A stretch of DNA of 64,000 nucleotides, from assembly GCA_963681505.1 (NCBI GenBank), contig OY811981.1:620001-684000 (forward strand). The letters run 5' to 3'. Below are positions 15,108 to 28,973 of the stretch, one piece after another. This stretch comes from Eunapius fragilis (taxonomy: Eukaryota > Porifera > Demospongiae > Spongillida > Spongillidae). The notes under the pieces are model-generated. The model was not told where the DNA came from and searched no databases. It saw only the letters and a list, made by a program, of their open reading frames with translations. The position numbers were made by a program, and so were the translations under genes. The number at the start of each line of letters is the position of its first letter. Position 1 is the first letter of the stretch.

Positions 15108-16168
15108 GGCACAATTCAGCGCGCTGCTACCGATTGCTGCACTTTCACGGGATCTATCTGTAACAATTCGGCGCAATTCGGCACGCATGGACGGATTGGT
15201 GCGCTTCGGCTGGACCAATCTGTAACAATTCGGCGCAATTCGGCGTGGTACGACCGATTGCTGCACATTCACGGGATCAATCTGTAACAACTCAGCGCAA
15301 TTCGACGCGATGCGACAGATTGTTGCACTTTCACGGGATCAATCTGTAACAATTCGGCACAATTAGTCGCGCATGGACGGATTGGTGTGCTTCGGCTGGA
15401 CCAATCTGTAACAATTCGGCGCAATTCGACGTGGTACGACAGAGTGTTGCACTTTCACGGGATCAATTTTGTATCAATTCGGCGCAATTCGGCGCGCTGC
15501 GACGGATTGCTGCATTATCGCGGGATCAATCTGCAACAATTCGGCACAATTCGGCGCGCTGCGACCAATTGCTGCACTTTCACAGGTTCAATCTGTAACA
15601 ATTCAGAGCAATTCGGCGTGCTGCAACGGATTGGTGCACTTTTGCGGGATCAATCTGTAACAACTCAGCGTAATTCGGCGCGCTGCGACGGATTGCTGCA
15701 CTTTCATGGGATCAATCAGTAACAATTCGGCGCAATTCGGGGCGCTGCGACGGATTGGTGCACTTTCGCGGGAGCAATATGCAACAATTCGGCACACTTC
15801 AGCGCGCTGCTACCGATTGCTGCACTTTCACGGGTTCTATCTGTAACAATTCGGCACAATTAGTCGCGCATGGACGGATTGGTGCGCTTCGGCTGGACCA
15901 ATCTGTAACAATTCGGCGAAATTCGGCATGGAACGAACGATTGCTGCACATTCACTGGATCAATCTGAAACAACTCAGCGCAATTCGGCGCGATGCGACA
16001 GATTGTTGCACTTTGACTGGATCAATCTGTATCAATTCGGCGCAATTCGGAGCGCTGCGACGGATTGCTGCATTATCGCGGGATCAATCTGCAACAATCT
16101 GCAACAATTCGGCACAATTCAACGCGATGCGACCAATTGCTGCACTTTCACGAGTTCAATCTGTAATA
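15108..16168. repeat. 62-bp satellite island 3
   Basis: Left junction CCGGCACAATTCAGCG, right junction TCTGTAATAATACC. Variant monomers follow the order of island 1, with one extra 62-bp unit (CAACTCAGCGCAATTCGACG type) near 15290-15350. The flanking array on the left is a copy of the sequence left of island 1. Confidence 0.93.
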
Positions 16169-16695
16169 ATACCAATCCCACTACCAATCCCACTACCAAT
16201 CCCGCTAGCAATCCCACTACCAATCCCACTACCACTACCAATCCCACTACCAATCCCACTACCAATCCCACTACCACTACCAATCCCACTACCAATCCCT
16301 CTACCAATCCCACTACCACTACCACTACCAATGCCACTACCACTACCACTACCAATCCCACTACCACTACCAGTACCAATCCCACTACCATTCACGCTAC
16401 CACTACAATTACCACTGTTAATCCCACTACCAATCCCACTACCAATCCCACTGCCAATCCCACTACAACTACCACTACCACTACCAATCCCACTACGACT
16501 ACCACTACCACTACCAATCCCACTACCAATCCCACTACCAATACAACTACCAATCCCACTACCTCTACCACTACCACTACCAATCCCACTACAAATCCCA
16601 CTACCAATCCCACTACTTCTACCACTATCACCACCATTCCCACTACCACTACCACTACCACTACCATTACCAATTCCACTACCAATCCCACTACC
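16169..16695. repeat. 12-bp/6-bp satellite array, block D
   Basis: A short 527-bp array spacer between islands 3 and 4. Its left part is the post-island junction sequence with CCCGCTAGCAAT. Its right part matches the array just left of islands 1 and 3 (CATTCACGCTACC, CCCACTGCCAAT, ACTTCTACCACTATC). This looks like an internal deletion of a longer spacer, or an unequal crossover that placed two islands close together. Confidence 0.92.
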
Positions 16696-18890
16696 GGCAC
16701 AATTCAGCGCGCTGCTACCGATTGCTGCACTTTCACGGGATCTATCTGTAACAATTCGGCGCAATTCGGCACGCATGGACGGATTGGTGCGCTTCGGCTG
16801 GACCAATCTGTAACAATTTGGCGCAATTCGGCGTGGTACGACCGATTGCTGCACATTCACGGGATCAATCTGTAACAACTCAGCGCAATTCGACGCGATG
16901 CGACAGATTGTTGCACTTTCACGGGATCAATCTGTAACAATTCGGCACAATTAGTCGCGCATGGACGTATTGGTGTGCTTCGGCTGGACCAATCTGTAAC
17001 AATTCGGCGCAATTCGACGTGGTACGACAGAGTGTTGCACTTTCACGGGATCAATTTTGTATCAATTCGGCGCAATTCGGCGCGCTGCGACGAATTGCTG
17101 CATTATCGCGGGATCAATCTGCAACAATTCGGCACAATTCGGCGCGCTGCGACCAATTGCTGCACTTTCACAGGTTCAATCTGTAACAATTCAGAGCAAT
17201 TCGGCGTGCTGCAACGGATTGGTGCACTTTTGCGGGATCAATCTGCAACAATTCGGCACAATTCGGCGCGCTGCGACAGATTGCACCACTTTCGCGGAAC
17301 CAATCTATAACAATTTAGCGCGCTGCAACGGATTGCTGCACTTTCACCGGGTCAAATCTGTAACAATTCAGCGCAATTCGGCGCGCTGCGACGGATTCCT
17401 GCACTTTTGCAGGATCAATCTGTAACAATTCGGCGCAATTCGGCGTGGTGTGACCGATTGCTGCACATTCACGGGATCAATCTGTAACAACTCAGCGCAA
17501 TTCGGCGCGATGTGACAGATTGTTGCACTTTCACGGGATCAATCTGTATCAATTCGGCGGAATTTGGCGCGCTGCGACGGATTGCTGCATTATCGCGGGA
17601 TCAATCTGCAACAAATCGGCACAATTCGGCGCGCTGCGACCAATTGCTGCACTTTCACGTGTTCAATCTGTAACAATTCAGCGCAATTCGGCGCGCTGCA
17701 ACGGATTGGTGCACTTTTGCGGGATCAATCTGCAACAATTCGGCACAATTCGGCGTGCTGCGACAGATTGCACCACTTTCGCGGAACCAATCAGTAAGAA
17801 TTCGGCGCGCTGCAACGGATTGCTGCACTTTCACCGGGTAAATCTGTAACAATTCAGCACAATTCGGCGCACTGCGACGGAATCCTGTACTTTCGCAGGA
17901 TCAATCTGTAACAATTCGGCACAATTCGGCGTGGTGTGACCGATTGCTGCACATTCACGAGATCAATCTGTAACAACTCAGCGCAATTCGGCGCGCTGCG
18001 ACGGATTGCTGCACTTTCACGGGATCAATCTGTAACAATTCGGCGCAATTCGGCACGCTGCGACGGATTGGTGCACATTAGCGGGACCAATATGCAACAA
18101 TTCTGCACAATTCAGCGCGCTGCTACCTATTGCAGCACTTTCACGGGTTCTATCTGTAACAATTCGGCACAATTAGTCGCGCATGGACGGATTGGTGCGC
18201 TTCGGCTGGACCAATCTGTAACAATTCGGCGCAATTCGGCGTGGTACGACAGATTGTTGCACTTTCACGGGATCAATCTGTATCAATTCGGCGCAATTTG
18301 GCGCGCTGCGACGGATTGCTGCATTATCGCGGGATCAATCTGCGACAATTTGGCACAATTCGGTGCGCATGGACGGATTGGTGCACTTCGGCTGAAACAA
18401 TCTGTAACAATTTGGCGCAAATTTGTAACATAACAAACAATCTGTAACATTTCAGCGCGCTGCTACGGATTGCTGCACTTCCACCGGGACAAATCTGTAA
18501 CAATTCGGTGCGCTGCGACGGATTCATGCACTTTCGTAGGATCAATCTGTAACAATTCGGCGCAATTCGGCGTGGTGTGACCGATTGCTGCACATTCAAG
18601 GGATCAATCTGTAACAGCTCAGCGCAATTCGGCACGCTGCGACGGATTGCTGCACTTTCACGGGATCAATCTGTAACAATTCGGCGCAATTCGGTGCGCA
18701 TGGACGGATTGGTGCACTTCGGCTGAAACAATCTGTAACAATTTGGCACAAATCGGCGCGCTGCTACCGATTGCTGCTCTTTCGCGGGATCAATCTGCAA
18801 CAATTCGGCGCGATTCGGTTCGCAATGACAGATTGTAGAAGTTTCGCGTGATCAATCTGCAACAATTCGGCACAATTCGGCGCGCTGCGA
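16696..18890. repeat. 62-bp satellite island 4 (longest)
   Basis: About 2.2 kb of 62-bp monomers, the longest island. The left junction is the CCGGCACAATTCAGCG type. The right end is unique in the window: it stops inside a monomer (CGCGCTGCGA) and joins AATCCCACTACCACTACC directly, without the TAATAATACC junction. It also contains an irregular stretch at about 18421-18450 (ATTTGTAACATAACAAACAATC). The island is therefore probably truncated at its right side. Confidence 0.92.
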
Positions 18891-20290
18891 ATCAATCCCA
18901 CTACCACTACCACGGCCAATCCCACTACGACTACCATATCCAATCTCACTACCACTACCAATACCAATCCCACTACCAATCCCTCTACCACTACCATTCC
19001 CACTACCATTCCCACTACCAATCCCACTACCAATCCCACTACCAATCCCACTACCACTACCTCTACCAATCCCACTACCAATCCCACTACCAATCCCACT
19101 ACCAATCCCACTACCAATCCCACTACAAATCCCACTTCCAATCCCACTACCAATCCCACTACCAATCCCACCACCACTACCACTACCAATCCTACTACCA
19201 ATCCCACTACCAATCCCACTACCAATCCCACTACCAATCCCACTACCAATCCCACTACCAATCCCACTACCAATCCCACTACCAATCCCACTACCAATCC
19301 CACTACCAATCCCACTACCAATCCCACTACCAATCCCACTACCAATCCCACTACCAATCCCACTACCACTACCACTACCATTACCACTACCACTACCAAT
19401 CCCACTACCACTACCACTACCAATTCCACTACCAATCCCACTACCAATCCCACTACCAATCCCACTACCAATCCCACTACCAATCCCACTACCAATCCCA
19501 CTACCAATCCCACTACCAATCCCACTACCAATCCCACTACCAATCCCACTACCAATCCCACTACCAATCCCACTACAAATCCCACTACCACTACCACTAC
19601 CAATCCCACTACCACTACCACTACCAATCCCACTACCAATCCCACTACCAATCCCACTACCAATCCCACTACCAATCCCACTACCAATCCCACTACCAAT
19701 CCCACTACCAATCCCACTACCAATCCCACTACCAATCCCACTACCAATCCCTCTACCAATCCCACTACCACTACCACTACCAATTCCCTTACCAATCCCA
19801 CTACCACTAGAATTTCCATTATAAATCCCACTACCAATCCCACTACCACTACCACTACTTCTACCAATGCCACTACCAATCCCACTACCAATCCCACTAC
19901 CAATCCCACTACGAATCCCACTACCAATCCCACTACCACTACCACTACCACTACCAATCCCACTACCAATCCCACTACCAATCCCACTACCAATCCCACT
20001 ACCAATCCCACTACCAATCCCACTACCACTACCACTACCACTACCAATCCCACTACTAATCCCACTACCAATCCCACTACCACTACCACTACCATTACCA
20101 ATCCCACTACCAATCCCACAACCACAACCACTACCAATCCCACTACCACTACCAATCCCACTACCACTACCACTACTAATCCCCCTACCAATCCCACTAC
20201 CACTACAATTGCCACTACCAATCCCACAACCAATCTCACTACTACTATCACTACCAATCCCACTATCTCTACCACTACCACTACCAATCC
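18891..20290. repeat. 12-bp/6-bp satellite array, block E
   Basis: Regular array with CACTACGACTACC and CACGGCC variants at the start. A copy of the landmark CACTAGAATTTCCATTATAA lies near 19806. The right end carries CCCACAACCACAACC and ACTATCTCTACC units that are repeated left of island 6. Confidence 0.94.
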
Positions 20291-20628
20291 CAATTCGGCA
20301 CAATTACAATTCGGCACAATTAGTCGCGCATGGACGGATTGGTGCGCTTCGGCTGGACCAATCTGTAACAGTTCGGCGCAATTCGGCGTGGAACGAACGA
20401 TTGCTGCACATTCACGGGATCAATCTGTAACAACTCAGCGCAATTCGGCGCGATGCGACAGATTGTTGCACTTTCACGGGATCAATCTGTATCAATTCGG
20501 CGCAATTCGGAGCACTGCGACGGATTGCTGCATTATCGGGGGATCAATCTGCAACAATCTGTAACAACTCAGCGCAATTCGGCGCGCTGCGACCAATTTC
20601 TGCACTTTCACGGGTTCAATCTGTAATA
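20291..20628. repeat. 62-bp satellite island 5 (short)
   Basis: Five to six monomers. It has a third left-junction type, CCAATTCGGCACAATTACAATTCGG, shared only with island 6. The right junction is TCTGTAATAATACC. The internal order equals the terminal order of the longer islands, so it looks like a left-truncated island. Confidence 0.92.
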
Positions 20629-21876
20629 ATACCAATCCCACTACCAATCGCACTACCAATCCCACTACCAATCCCACTACCACTACCACTACCACTACCA
20701 CTACCAATCCCACTACTACTACCACTACCAATCCCACTACCAATTCCACTACCAATCCCACTACCAATCCCACTACCAATCCCACTACCAATCCCACTAC
20801 CATTTCCACTACCAATCCCAATCCCACTACCAATCCCACTACCACTACCACTACCACTACCTATCCCACTACCAATCCCACTACCAATCCCACTACCAAT
20901 CGCCCTACCAATCCCACTACCAATCCCACTACCAATCCCACTACCAATCCCACTACCACTACCACTACCAATCCCACTACCATTCCCACTACCACTACCA
21001 CTACCAATCCCACTACCAATCCCACTACCACTACCACTACCAATCCCACTACCACTACCACTACCAATTCCCCTACCAATCCCACTACCACTAGAATTTC
21101 CACTATAAATCCCACTTCCAATCCCACTACCACTACCAATACTACAAATCCCACTACCAATCCCACCACCTATCCAACTACCAATCCCACTACCAATTCC
21201 ACTACCAAACCACTACCAATCCCACTACCAATCCCACTACCACTACCACTACCAATCGCACTACCAATCCCACTACCAATCCCACTAACAATCCCACTAC
21301 CAATCCCATTACCAATCCCACTACCAATCCCACTACCACTACCACTACCAATCCCACTACCAATCCCACTACCAATCCCACTACCAATCCCACTACCAAT
21401 CCCACTACCAATCCCACTACCAATCCCACTACCAATCCCACTACCAATCCCACTACCACTACCACTACCAATCCCACTACCAATGCCATTACCAATCCCA
21501 TTACCAATCCCACTACCAATCCCACTACCAATCCCACTACCAATCCCACTACCAATCCCACTACCAATCCCACTACCAATCCCACTACCAATCCCACTAC
21601 CAATCCCACTACCACTACCACTACCACTACCAATCCCACTACTAATCCCACTACCAATCCCACTACCACTACCACTACCATTACCAATCCCACTACCAAT
21701 CCCACAACCACAACCACTACCAATCCCACTACCACTACCAATCCCACTACCACTACCACTACTAATCCCCCTACCAATCCCACTACCACTACAATTGCCA
21801 CTACCAATCCCACAACCAATCTCACTACTACTACCACTACCAATCCCACTATCTCTACCACTACCACTACCAATCC
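20629..21876. repeat. 12-bp/6-bp satellite array, block F
   Basis: Array between islands 5 and 6, and part of the 1.59-kb duplication. It includes CCACTACCAATACTACAAATCCC and CCCACCACCTATCC variants near 21140-21175. There is a phase break at CCACTACCAAACCACTACC near 21200. Confidence 0.94.
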
Positions 21877-22214
21877 CAATTCGGCACAATTACAATTCGG
21901 CACAATTAGTCGCGCATGGACGGATTGGTGCGCTTCGGCTGGACCAATCTGTAACAGTTCGGCGCAATTCGGCGTGGAACGAACGATTGCTGCACATTCA
22001 CGGGATCAATCTGTAACAACTCAGCGCAATTCGGCGCGATGCGACAGATTGTTGCACTTTCACGGGATCAATCTGTATCAATTCGGCGCAATTCGGAGCA
22101 CTGCGACGGATTGCTGCATTATCGGGGGATCAATCTGCAACAATCTGTAACAACTCAGCGCAATTCGGCGCGCTGCGACCAATTTCTGCACTTTCACGGG
22201 TTCAATCTGTAATA
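21877..22214. repeat. 62-bp satellite island 6 (short)
   Basis: Near-identical copy of island 5: same left junction (CCAATTCGGCACAATTACAATTCGG), same number and order of monomers, and same right junction. Confidence 0.92.
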
Positions 22215-25200
22215 ATACCAATCCCACTACCAATCGCACTACCAATCCCACTACCAATCCCACTACCACTACCACTACCACTACCACTACCACTACCAAT
22301 CCCACTACTACTACCACTACCAATCCCACTACCAATTCCACTACCAATCCCACTACCAATCCCACTACCAATCCCACTACCAATCCCACTACCATTTCCA
22401 CTACCAATCCCAATCCCACTACCAATCCCACTACCACTACCACTACCACTACCTATCCCACTACCAATCCCACTACCAATCCCACTACCAATCGCCCTAC
22501 CAATCCCACTACCAATCCCACTACCAATCCCACTACCAATCCCACTACCACTACCACTACCAATCCCACTACCATTCCCACTACCACTACCACTACCAAT
22601 CCCACTACCAATCCCACTACCACTACCACTACCAATCCCACTACCACTACCACTACCAATTCCCCTACCAATCCCACTACCACTAGAATTTCCACTATAA
22701 ATCCCACTTCCAATCCCACTACCACTACCAATACTACAAATCCCACTACCAATCCCACCACCTATCCAACTACCAATCCCACTACCAATTCCACTACCAA
22801 ACCACTACCAATCCCACTACCAATCCCACTACCACTACCACTACCAATCGCACTACCAATCCCACTACCAATCCCACTAACAATCCCACTACCAATCCCA
22901 TTACCAATCCCACTACCAATCCCACTACCACTACCACTACCAATCCCACTACCAATCCCACTACCAATCCCACTACCAATCCCACTACCAATCCCACTAC
23001 CAATCCCACTACCAATCCCACTACCAATCCCACTACCAATCCCACTACCACTACCACTACCAATCCCACTACCAATGCCATTACCAATCCCATTACCAAT
23101 CCCACTACCAATCCCACTACCAATCCCACTACCAATCCCACTACCAATCCCACTACCAATCCCACTACCAATCCCACTACCAATCCCACTACCACTACCT
23201 CTACCAATCCCACTACCAATCCCACTACCAATCCCACTACCAATCCCACTACCAATCCCACTACCAATCCCACTACCAATCCCACTACCAATCCCACTAC
23301 CAATCCCACTACCAATCCCACTACCACTACCACTACCAATCCCACTACCAATCCCACTACCAATCCCACTACCAATCCCACTACCAATCCCACTACCAAT
23401 CCAACTACCAATCCCACAACCAATCCCAACACAATCCCACTACCAATCCCACTACCAATCCCACTACCAATCCCACAACCACTACCACTACCAATCCCAC
23501 TACCAATCCCATTACCAATCCCACTACCAATCCCACAACCAATCACACTACCAATCCCACTACCAATCCCACTACCAATCCCACTACCACTATCTCTACC
23601 AATCCCACTACCAATCCCACTACCAATCCCACTACCAATCCCACTACCAATCCCACTACCAATCCCACTACCAATCCCACTACCAATCCCACTACCACTA
23701 CCACTACCAATCCCACTACCAATCCCACTACCAATCCCACTACCAATCCCACTACCAATCCCACTACCAATCCCACTACCAATCCCACTACCAATCCCAC
23801 TACCAATCCCACTACCAATCCCACTACCAATCCCACTACCACTACCACTACCATTACCAATCCCACTACCAATCCCACTACCTCTACCACTACCACTACC
23901 AATCCCACTACCACTACCACTACCAATTCCACTACCAATCCCACTACCAATCCCACTACCAATCCCACTACCAATCCCACTACAAATCCCACTACCAATC
24001 CCACTACCAATCCCACTACCAATCCCACTACCAATCCCACTACCAATCCCACTACCAATCCCACTACCAATCCCACTACCACTACCACTACCAATCCCAC
24101 TACCACTACCACTACCAATCCCACTACCAATCCCACTACCAATCCCACTACCAATCCCACTACCAATCCCACTACCAATCCCACTACCAATCCCACTACC
24201 AATCCCACTACCAATCCCACTACCAATCCCACTACCACTACCTCTACCAATCCAATGACCAATCCCACTACCAAGCACACTACCAATCCCACTACCAATC
24301 CCACTACCAATCCCTCTACCAATCCCACTACCACTACCACTACCAATTCCCCTACCAATCCCACTACCACTAGAATTTCCACTATAAATCCCTCTACCAT
24401 CCCACTACCACTACCACTACTTCTACCAATGCCACTACCAATCCCACTACCAATCCCACTACCAATCCCACTCCAATCCCACTACCACTACCACTACCAC
24501 TACCAATCCCACTACCACTACCACTACCAATCCCACTACCAATCCCACTACCAATCCCACTACCAATCCCACTACCAATCCCACTACCAATCCCAATAAC
24601 ACTACCAATCCCACTACCACTACCACTACCACTACCAATCCCACAACCAATCCCACTACCAATCCCACTACCAATCCCACTACCAATCCCACTACCAATC
24701 CCACTACCAATCCCTCTACCACTACCACTACCAATCCCACTACCAATCCCACTACCAATCCCACTACCAGTCCCACTACCAATCCCACTACCAATCCCAC
24801 TACCAAACCCACTACCAATCCCACTACCACTACCACTACCACTACCACTGCCAATCCCACTACCAATCCCACTACTTATCCCACTACCAATCACACTACC
24901 AATCCCACTACCAATCCCACTACCAATCCCACTACCAATCCCACTACCAATCCCACTACCAATCCCACTACCGCTTCCACTACCAATCCAACTACCAATC
25001 TCACTACCACTACCACTACCAATCCCACTACCAATCCCACTACCACTACCACTACCAATCCCACTACCAATCCCACTACCACTACCACTACCAATCCCAC
25101 TACCAATCCCACTACCAATCAAGCTACCAATCCCACTAGCAATCCCATTACCAATCCCACTACCAATCCCACTACCACTACCACTACCAATCCCACTATC

Positions 25201-27226
25201 GATCCCACTACCAATCCCACTACCACTACCACTACCAATCCCACTTCCAATCCCACTACCAATCAAACTATCAATCCCACAAGCAATCCCATTACCAATC
25301 CCACTACCAATCCCACTACCACTACCACTACCAATCCCACTACCAATGCCACTACCAATCCCACTACCAATCCCACTACCAATCTTACTACCACTAACAC
25401 TACCAATCCAACTACCTATCCCACTACCAATCCCACTACCAATCCCACTACCAATCCCACTACCAATCCCACTACCACTACCACTACCACTACCAATCCC
25501 ACTACCACTACCACTACCGATCCCACTACCAATCCCACTTCCACTCCGTCTACCAATCCCACTAACAATCCCACTACGAATCCCACTACCAATCCCACTA
25601 CCAATCCCACTACCAATCCCACTACCACTACCACTACCACTACCAATCCCACAACCAATCCCACTACCAATCCCACTACCAATCCCACTATCAATCCCAC
25701 TACCACTACCACTACCACTACCAATCCCACTGCCAATCCCACTACCAATCCCACTACCAATCCCACTACCAATCCCTCTACCAATCCCACTACCTATCCC
25801 ACTACCAATCCGACAACCAATCTCACTACCACTACCACTACCACTACCAATCCCACTATCAATCCCATTACCAATCCCACTACCAATCCCACTACCAATC
25901 CCACTACCAATCCCACTACCAATCCCACTACCAATCCCACTACCAATCCCACTACCAATCCCACTACCACTACCTCTACCAATCCCACTACCAATCCCAC
26001 TACCAATCCCACTACCACTACCTCTACCAAACCCACTACCAATCCCACTACCAATCCCACTACCAATCCCACTACCAATCCCACTACCAATCCCACTACC
26101 AATCCCACTACCAATCCCACTACCAATCCCACTACCAATCCATCTACCAATCCCACTACCAATCCCATTACCAATCCCACTACCAATCCCACTACCAATC
26201 CCACTACCAATCCCACTACCAATCCCACTACCAATCCCACTACCACTACCACTACCACTACCACTACCAATCCCACTACCACTACCACTATCAATCCCAC
26301 TACCAATCCCACTACCAATCCCACTACCAATCCCACTACCAATCCCACTACCAATCCCACTACCAATCCCACTACCAATCCCACTACCAATCCCACTACC
26401 AATCCCACTACCAATCCCACTACCAATCCCACTACCAATCCCACTACCAATCCCACTACCAATCCCACTACCAATCCCACTACCAATCGCACTACCAATC
26501 CCACTACCACTACCACTACCAATCCAACTACCAATCCCACTACCAATCCCGCTACCAATCCCACTTCCAATCCCTCTACCAATCCCACTACCATTCCCAC
26601 TACCACTACCACTACCACTACCAATCCCACTACCAATTCCACTACCGTTCCCACTACCACTACCACTACCAATCCCACTACCAATCCCACTACCAATCCC
26701 ACTACCAATCCCACTACCAATCCCACTACCAATCCCACTACCAATCCCACTACCAATCCCACTACCAATCCCACTACCAATCCCACTACCAATCCCACTG
26801 CCAATCCCACTACCAATCCCACTACCAATCCCACTACCAATCCCACTACCAATCCCACTACCACTACCACTACCAATCCCACTATGATTCCCACTACCAC
26901 TACCACTACCAATCGCACGACCAATCCCACTACCACTACTACTACCAATCCCACTACCACTACCGCTACTAATCCCCCTAACAATCAGACTACCACTACA
27001 ATTACCACTACCAATCCCACTACCAATCCACTACCAATCCCACTACCACTACCACTACCACTACTAATCCCACTACCTCTACCACTACCCCTACCAATCC
27101 CACTACCAATCCCACTACCACTACCACTACCAATCCCATTACCACTACCAATCCCACTTCCACTACACTACCAATCCCACTACCAATCCCACTACCACTT
27201 CAATTACCACTACCAATCCCGCTACC
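22215..27226. repeat. 12-bp/6-bp satellite array, block G
   Basis: Begins with the second copy of the 1.59-kb duplication, then long runs of nearly perfect 12-mers. Landmark CACTAGAATTTCCACTATAA is near 24368. A one-base slip (CCCAACACAATCCC) is near 23425. From about 26470 it is the left part of a large duplicated block that recurs from about 30578. Confidence 0.94.
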
Positions 27227-28973
27227 ATTCAATTATGGCGGGATCAATCCCCATCAATTCGGCGCATTTCGGCGCGCATGGACGGTTTGGTGCCCTTCGG
27301 CTGGACCAATCTGTAACAGTTCTGCGCAATTCGGCGTGGTACGACCGATTGCTGCACATTCACAGGATCAAACCGTAACAACTCAGCGCAATTCTGCGCG
27401 ATGCGACAGATTGTTGCACTTTCACGGGATCAATCTGTATCATTTCGGCGCAATTCGGTGCGCATGGACAGATTGGTGCGCTTCGCCGGGATCAATCTGC
27501 AACAATTCGGCACAATTCGGCGCGCTGCGACGGATTGCTGCATTATCGCGGGATCAATCTGCAACAATTCGGCACAATTCGGCGCGCTGCGACCAATTGC
27601 TGCACTTTCACGGGTTCAATCTGTAACAATTCAGAGCAATTCGGCGCGCTGCAACGGATTGGTGCACTTTCGCGGTGGCAATATGCAACAATTCGGCACA
27701 ATTCAGCGCGCTTGTACCGAATGCTGCACTTTCACGGGTTCTATCTGTAACAATTCGGCGCAATTCGGCGCGCTGCAACGGATTGGTGCACTTTCGCGGT
27801 GGCAATATGCAACAATTCGGCACAATTCAGCGCGCTTGTACCGAATGCTGCACTTTCACGGGTTCTATCTGTAACAATTCGGCGCAATTCGGCGCGCATG
27901 GACGGATTGGTGCGCTTCGGCTGAACCAATCTGTAAAAATTCGGCGCAATTCGGCGTGGTACGACCGATTGCTGCACATTGACGGGATCAATCTGTAACA
28001 ACTCAGCGCAATTCGGCGCGATGCGACAGATTGTTGCACTTTCACGGGATCAATCTGTATCAATTCGACGCGCTGCGTCGGATTGCTGCATTATCGAGGG
28101 ATCAATCTGCAACAATTCGGCACAATTCGGCGCGCTGCGACAGATTGCACCACTTTCACGGGTTCAATCTGTAGCAATTCAGCGCAATTCGGCGCGCTGC
28201 AATGGATTGGTGCACTTTTGCGGGATCAATCTGCAACAATTCGGCACAATTCGCCGCGCTGCGACAGATTGCACCACTTTTGCGGAACCAATCTGTAACA
28301 ATTCTGGGCGCTGCAACGGATTGCTGCACTTTTATCGGGACAAATCTGTAACAATTCAGCGCAATTCGGCGCGCTGCGACGGAATCCTGCACTTTTGCAG
28401 GATCAATGTGTAACAATTCGGCGCAAATCGCCGTGGTGTGACCGATTGCTGCACATTCACGGGATCAATCTGTAACACCTCAGCGTAATTCGGCGCGCTG
28501 CGACGGATTGCTGCATTTTCATGGGATCATTCTGTAACAATTCGGCGCAATTCGGCGCGCTGCAACGGATTGGTGCACTTTCGCGGGAGCAATATGCAAC
28601 AATTCGGCACAATTCAGCGCGCTGCTACCGATTGCTGCACTTTCACGGGTTCTATCTGTAACAATTCGGCACAATTAGTCGCGCATGGACGGATTGGAGC
28701 GCTTCGGCTGGACGAATCTATAACAATTCGGCGTGGAACGAACGATTGCTGCACATTCACTGGATCAATCTGTAACAACTCAGCGCAATTCGGCGCGATG
28801 CGACAGATTGTTGCACTTTGACTGGATCAATTTGTATCAATTCGGCGCAATTCGGAGTGCTGCGACGGATTGCTGCATTATCGCGGGATCAATCTGCAAC
28901 AATCTGCAACAATTCGGCACAATTCGGCGCGCTGCGACCAATTCCTGCACTTTCACGGGTTCAATCTGTAATA
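27227..28973. repeat. 62-bp satellite island 7
   Basis: TTATGGCGGGATCAATCCCC left junction and TCTGTAATAATACC right junction. It contains a local two-monomer (124-bp) tandem duplication, about 27640-27763 and 27764-27887, recognisable by the repeated CGCGGTGGCAATATGCAAC and CGCTTGTACCGAATGCTGC variants. Island 8 has a single copy of that pair. Confidence 0.93.
27640..27887. repeat. 124-bp tandem duplication inside island 7
   Basis: Two adjacent copies of a two-monomer block (2 x 62 bp), each with the rare CGCGGTGGCAATATGC and GCTTGTACCGAATGC variants. They account exactly for the change in offset between islands 7 and 8. Confidence 0.9.

Larger units (their letters stand above)
19940..23130. 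repeat. Tandem duplication, offset 1586-1592 bp
   Basis: Island 5 plus its flanking array is repeated as island 6 plus flank. The offset is 1586 bp through the islands (20492/22078) and 1592 bp to the right of about 20700/22290. The 6-bp change is one extra CACTAC in the hexamer run of the second copy (near 22262-22296 versus 20671-20703). The landmark CACTAGAATTTCCACTATAA is at about 21090 and 22682. End points are approximate. Confidence 0.88.
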
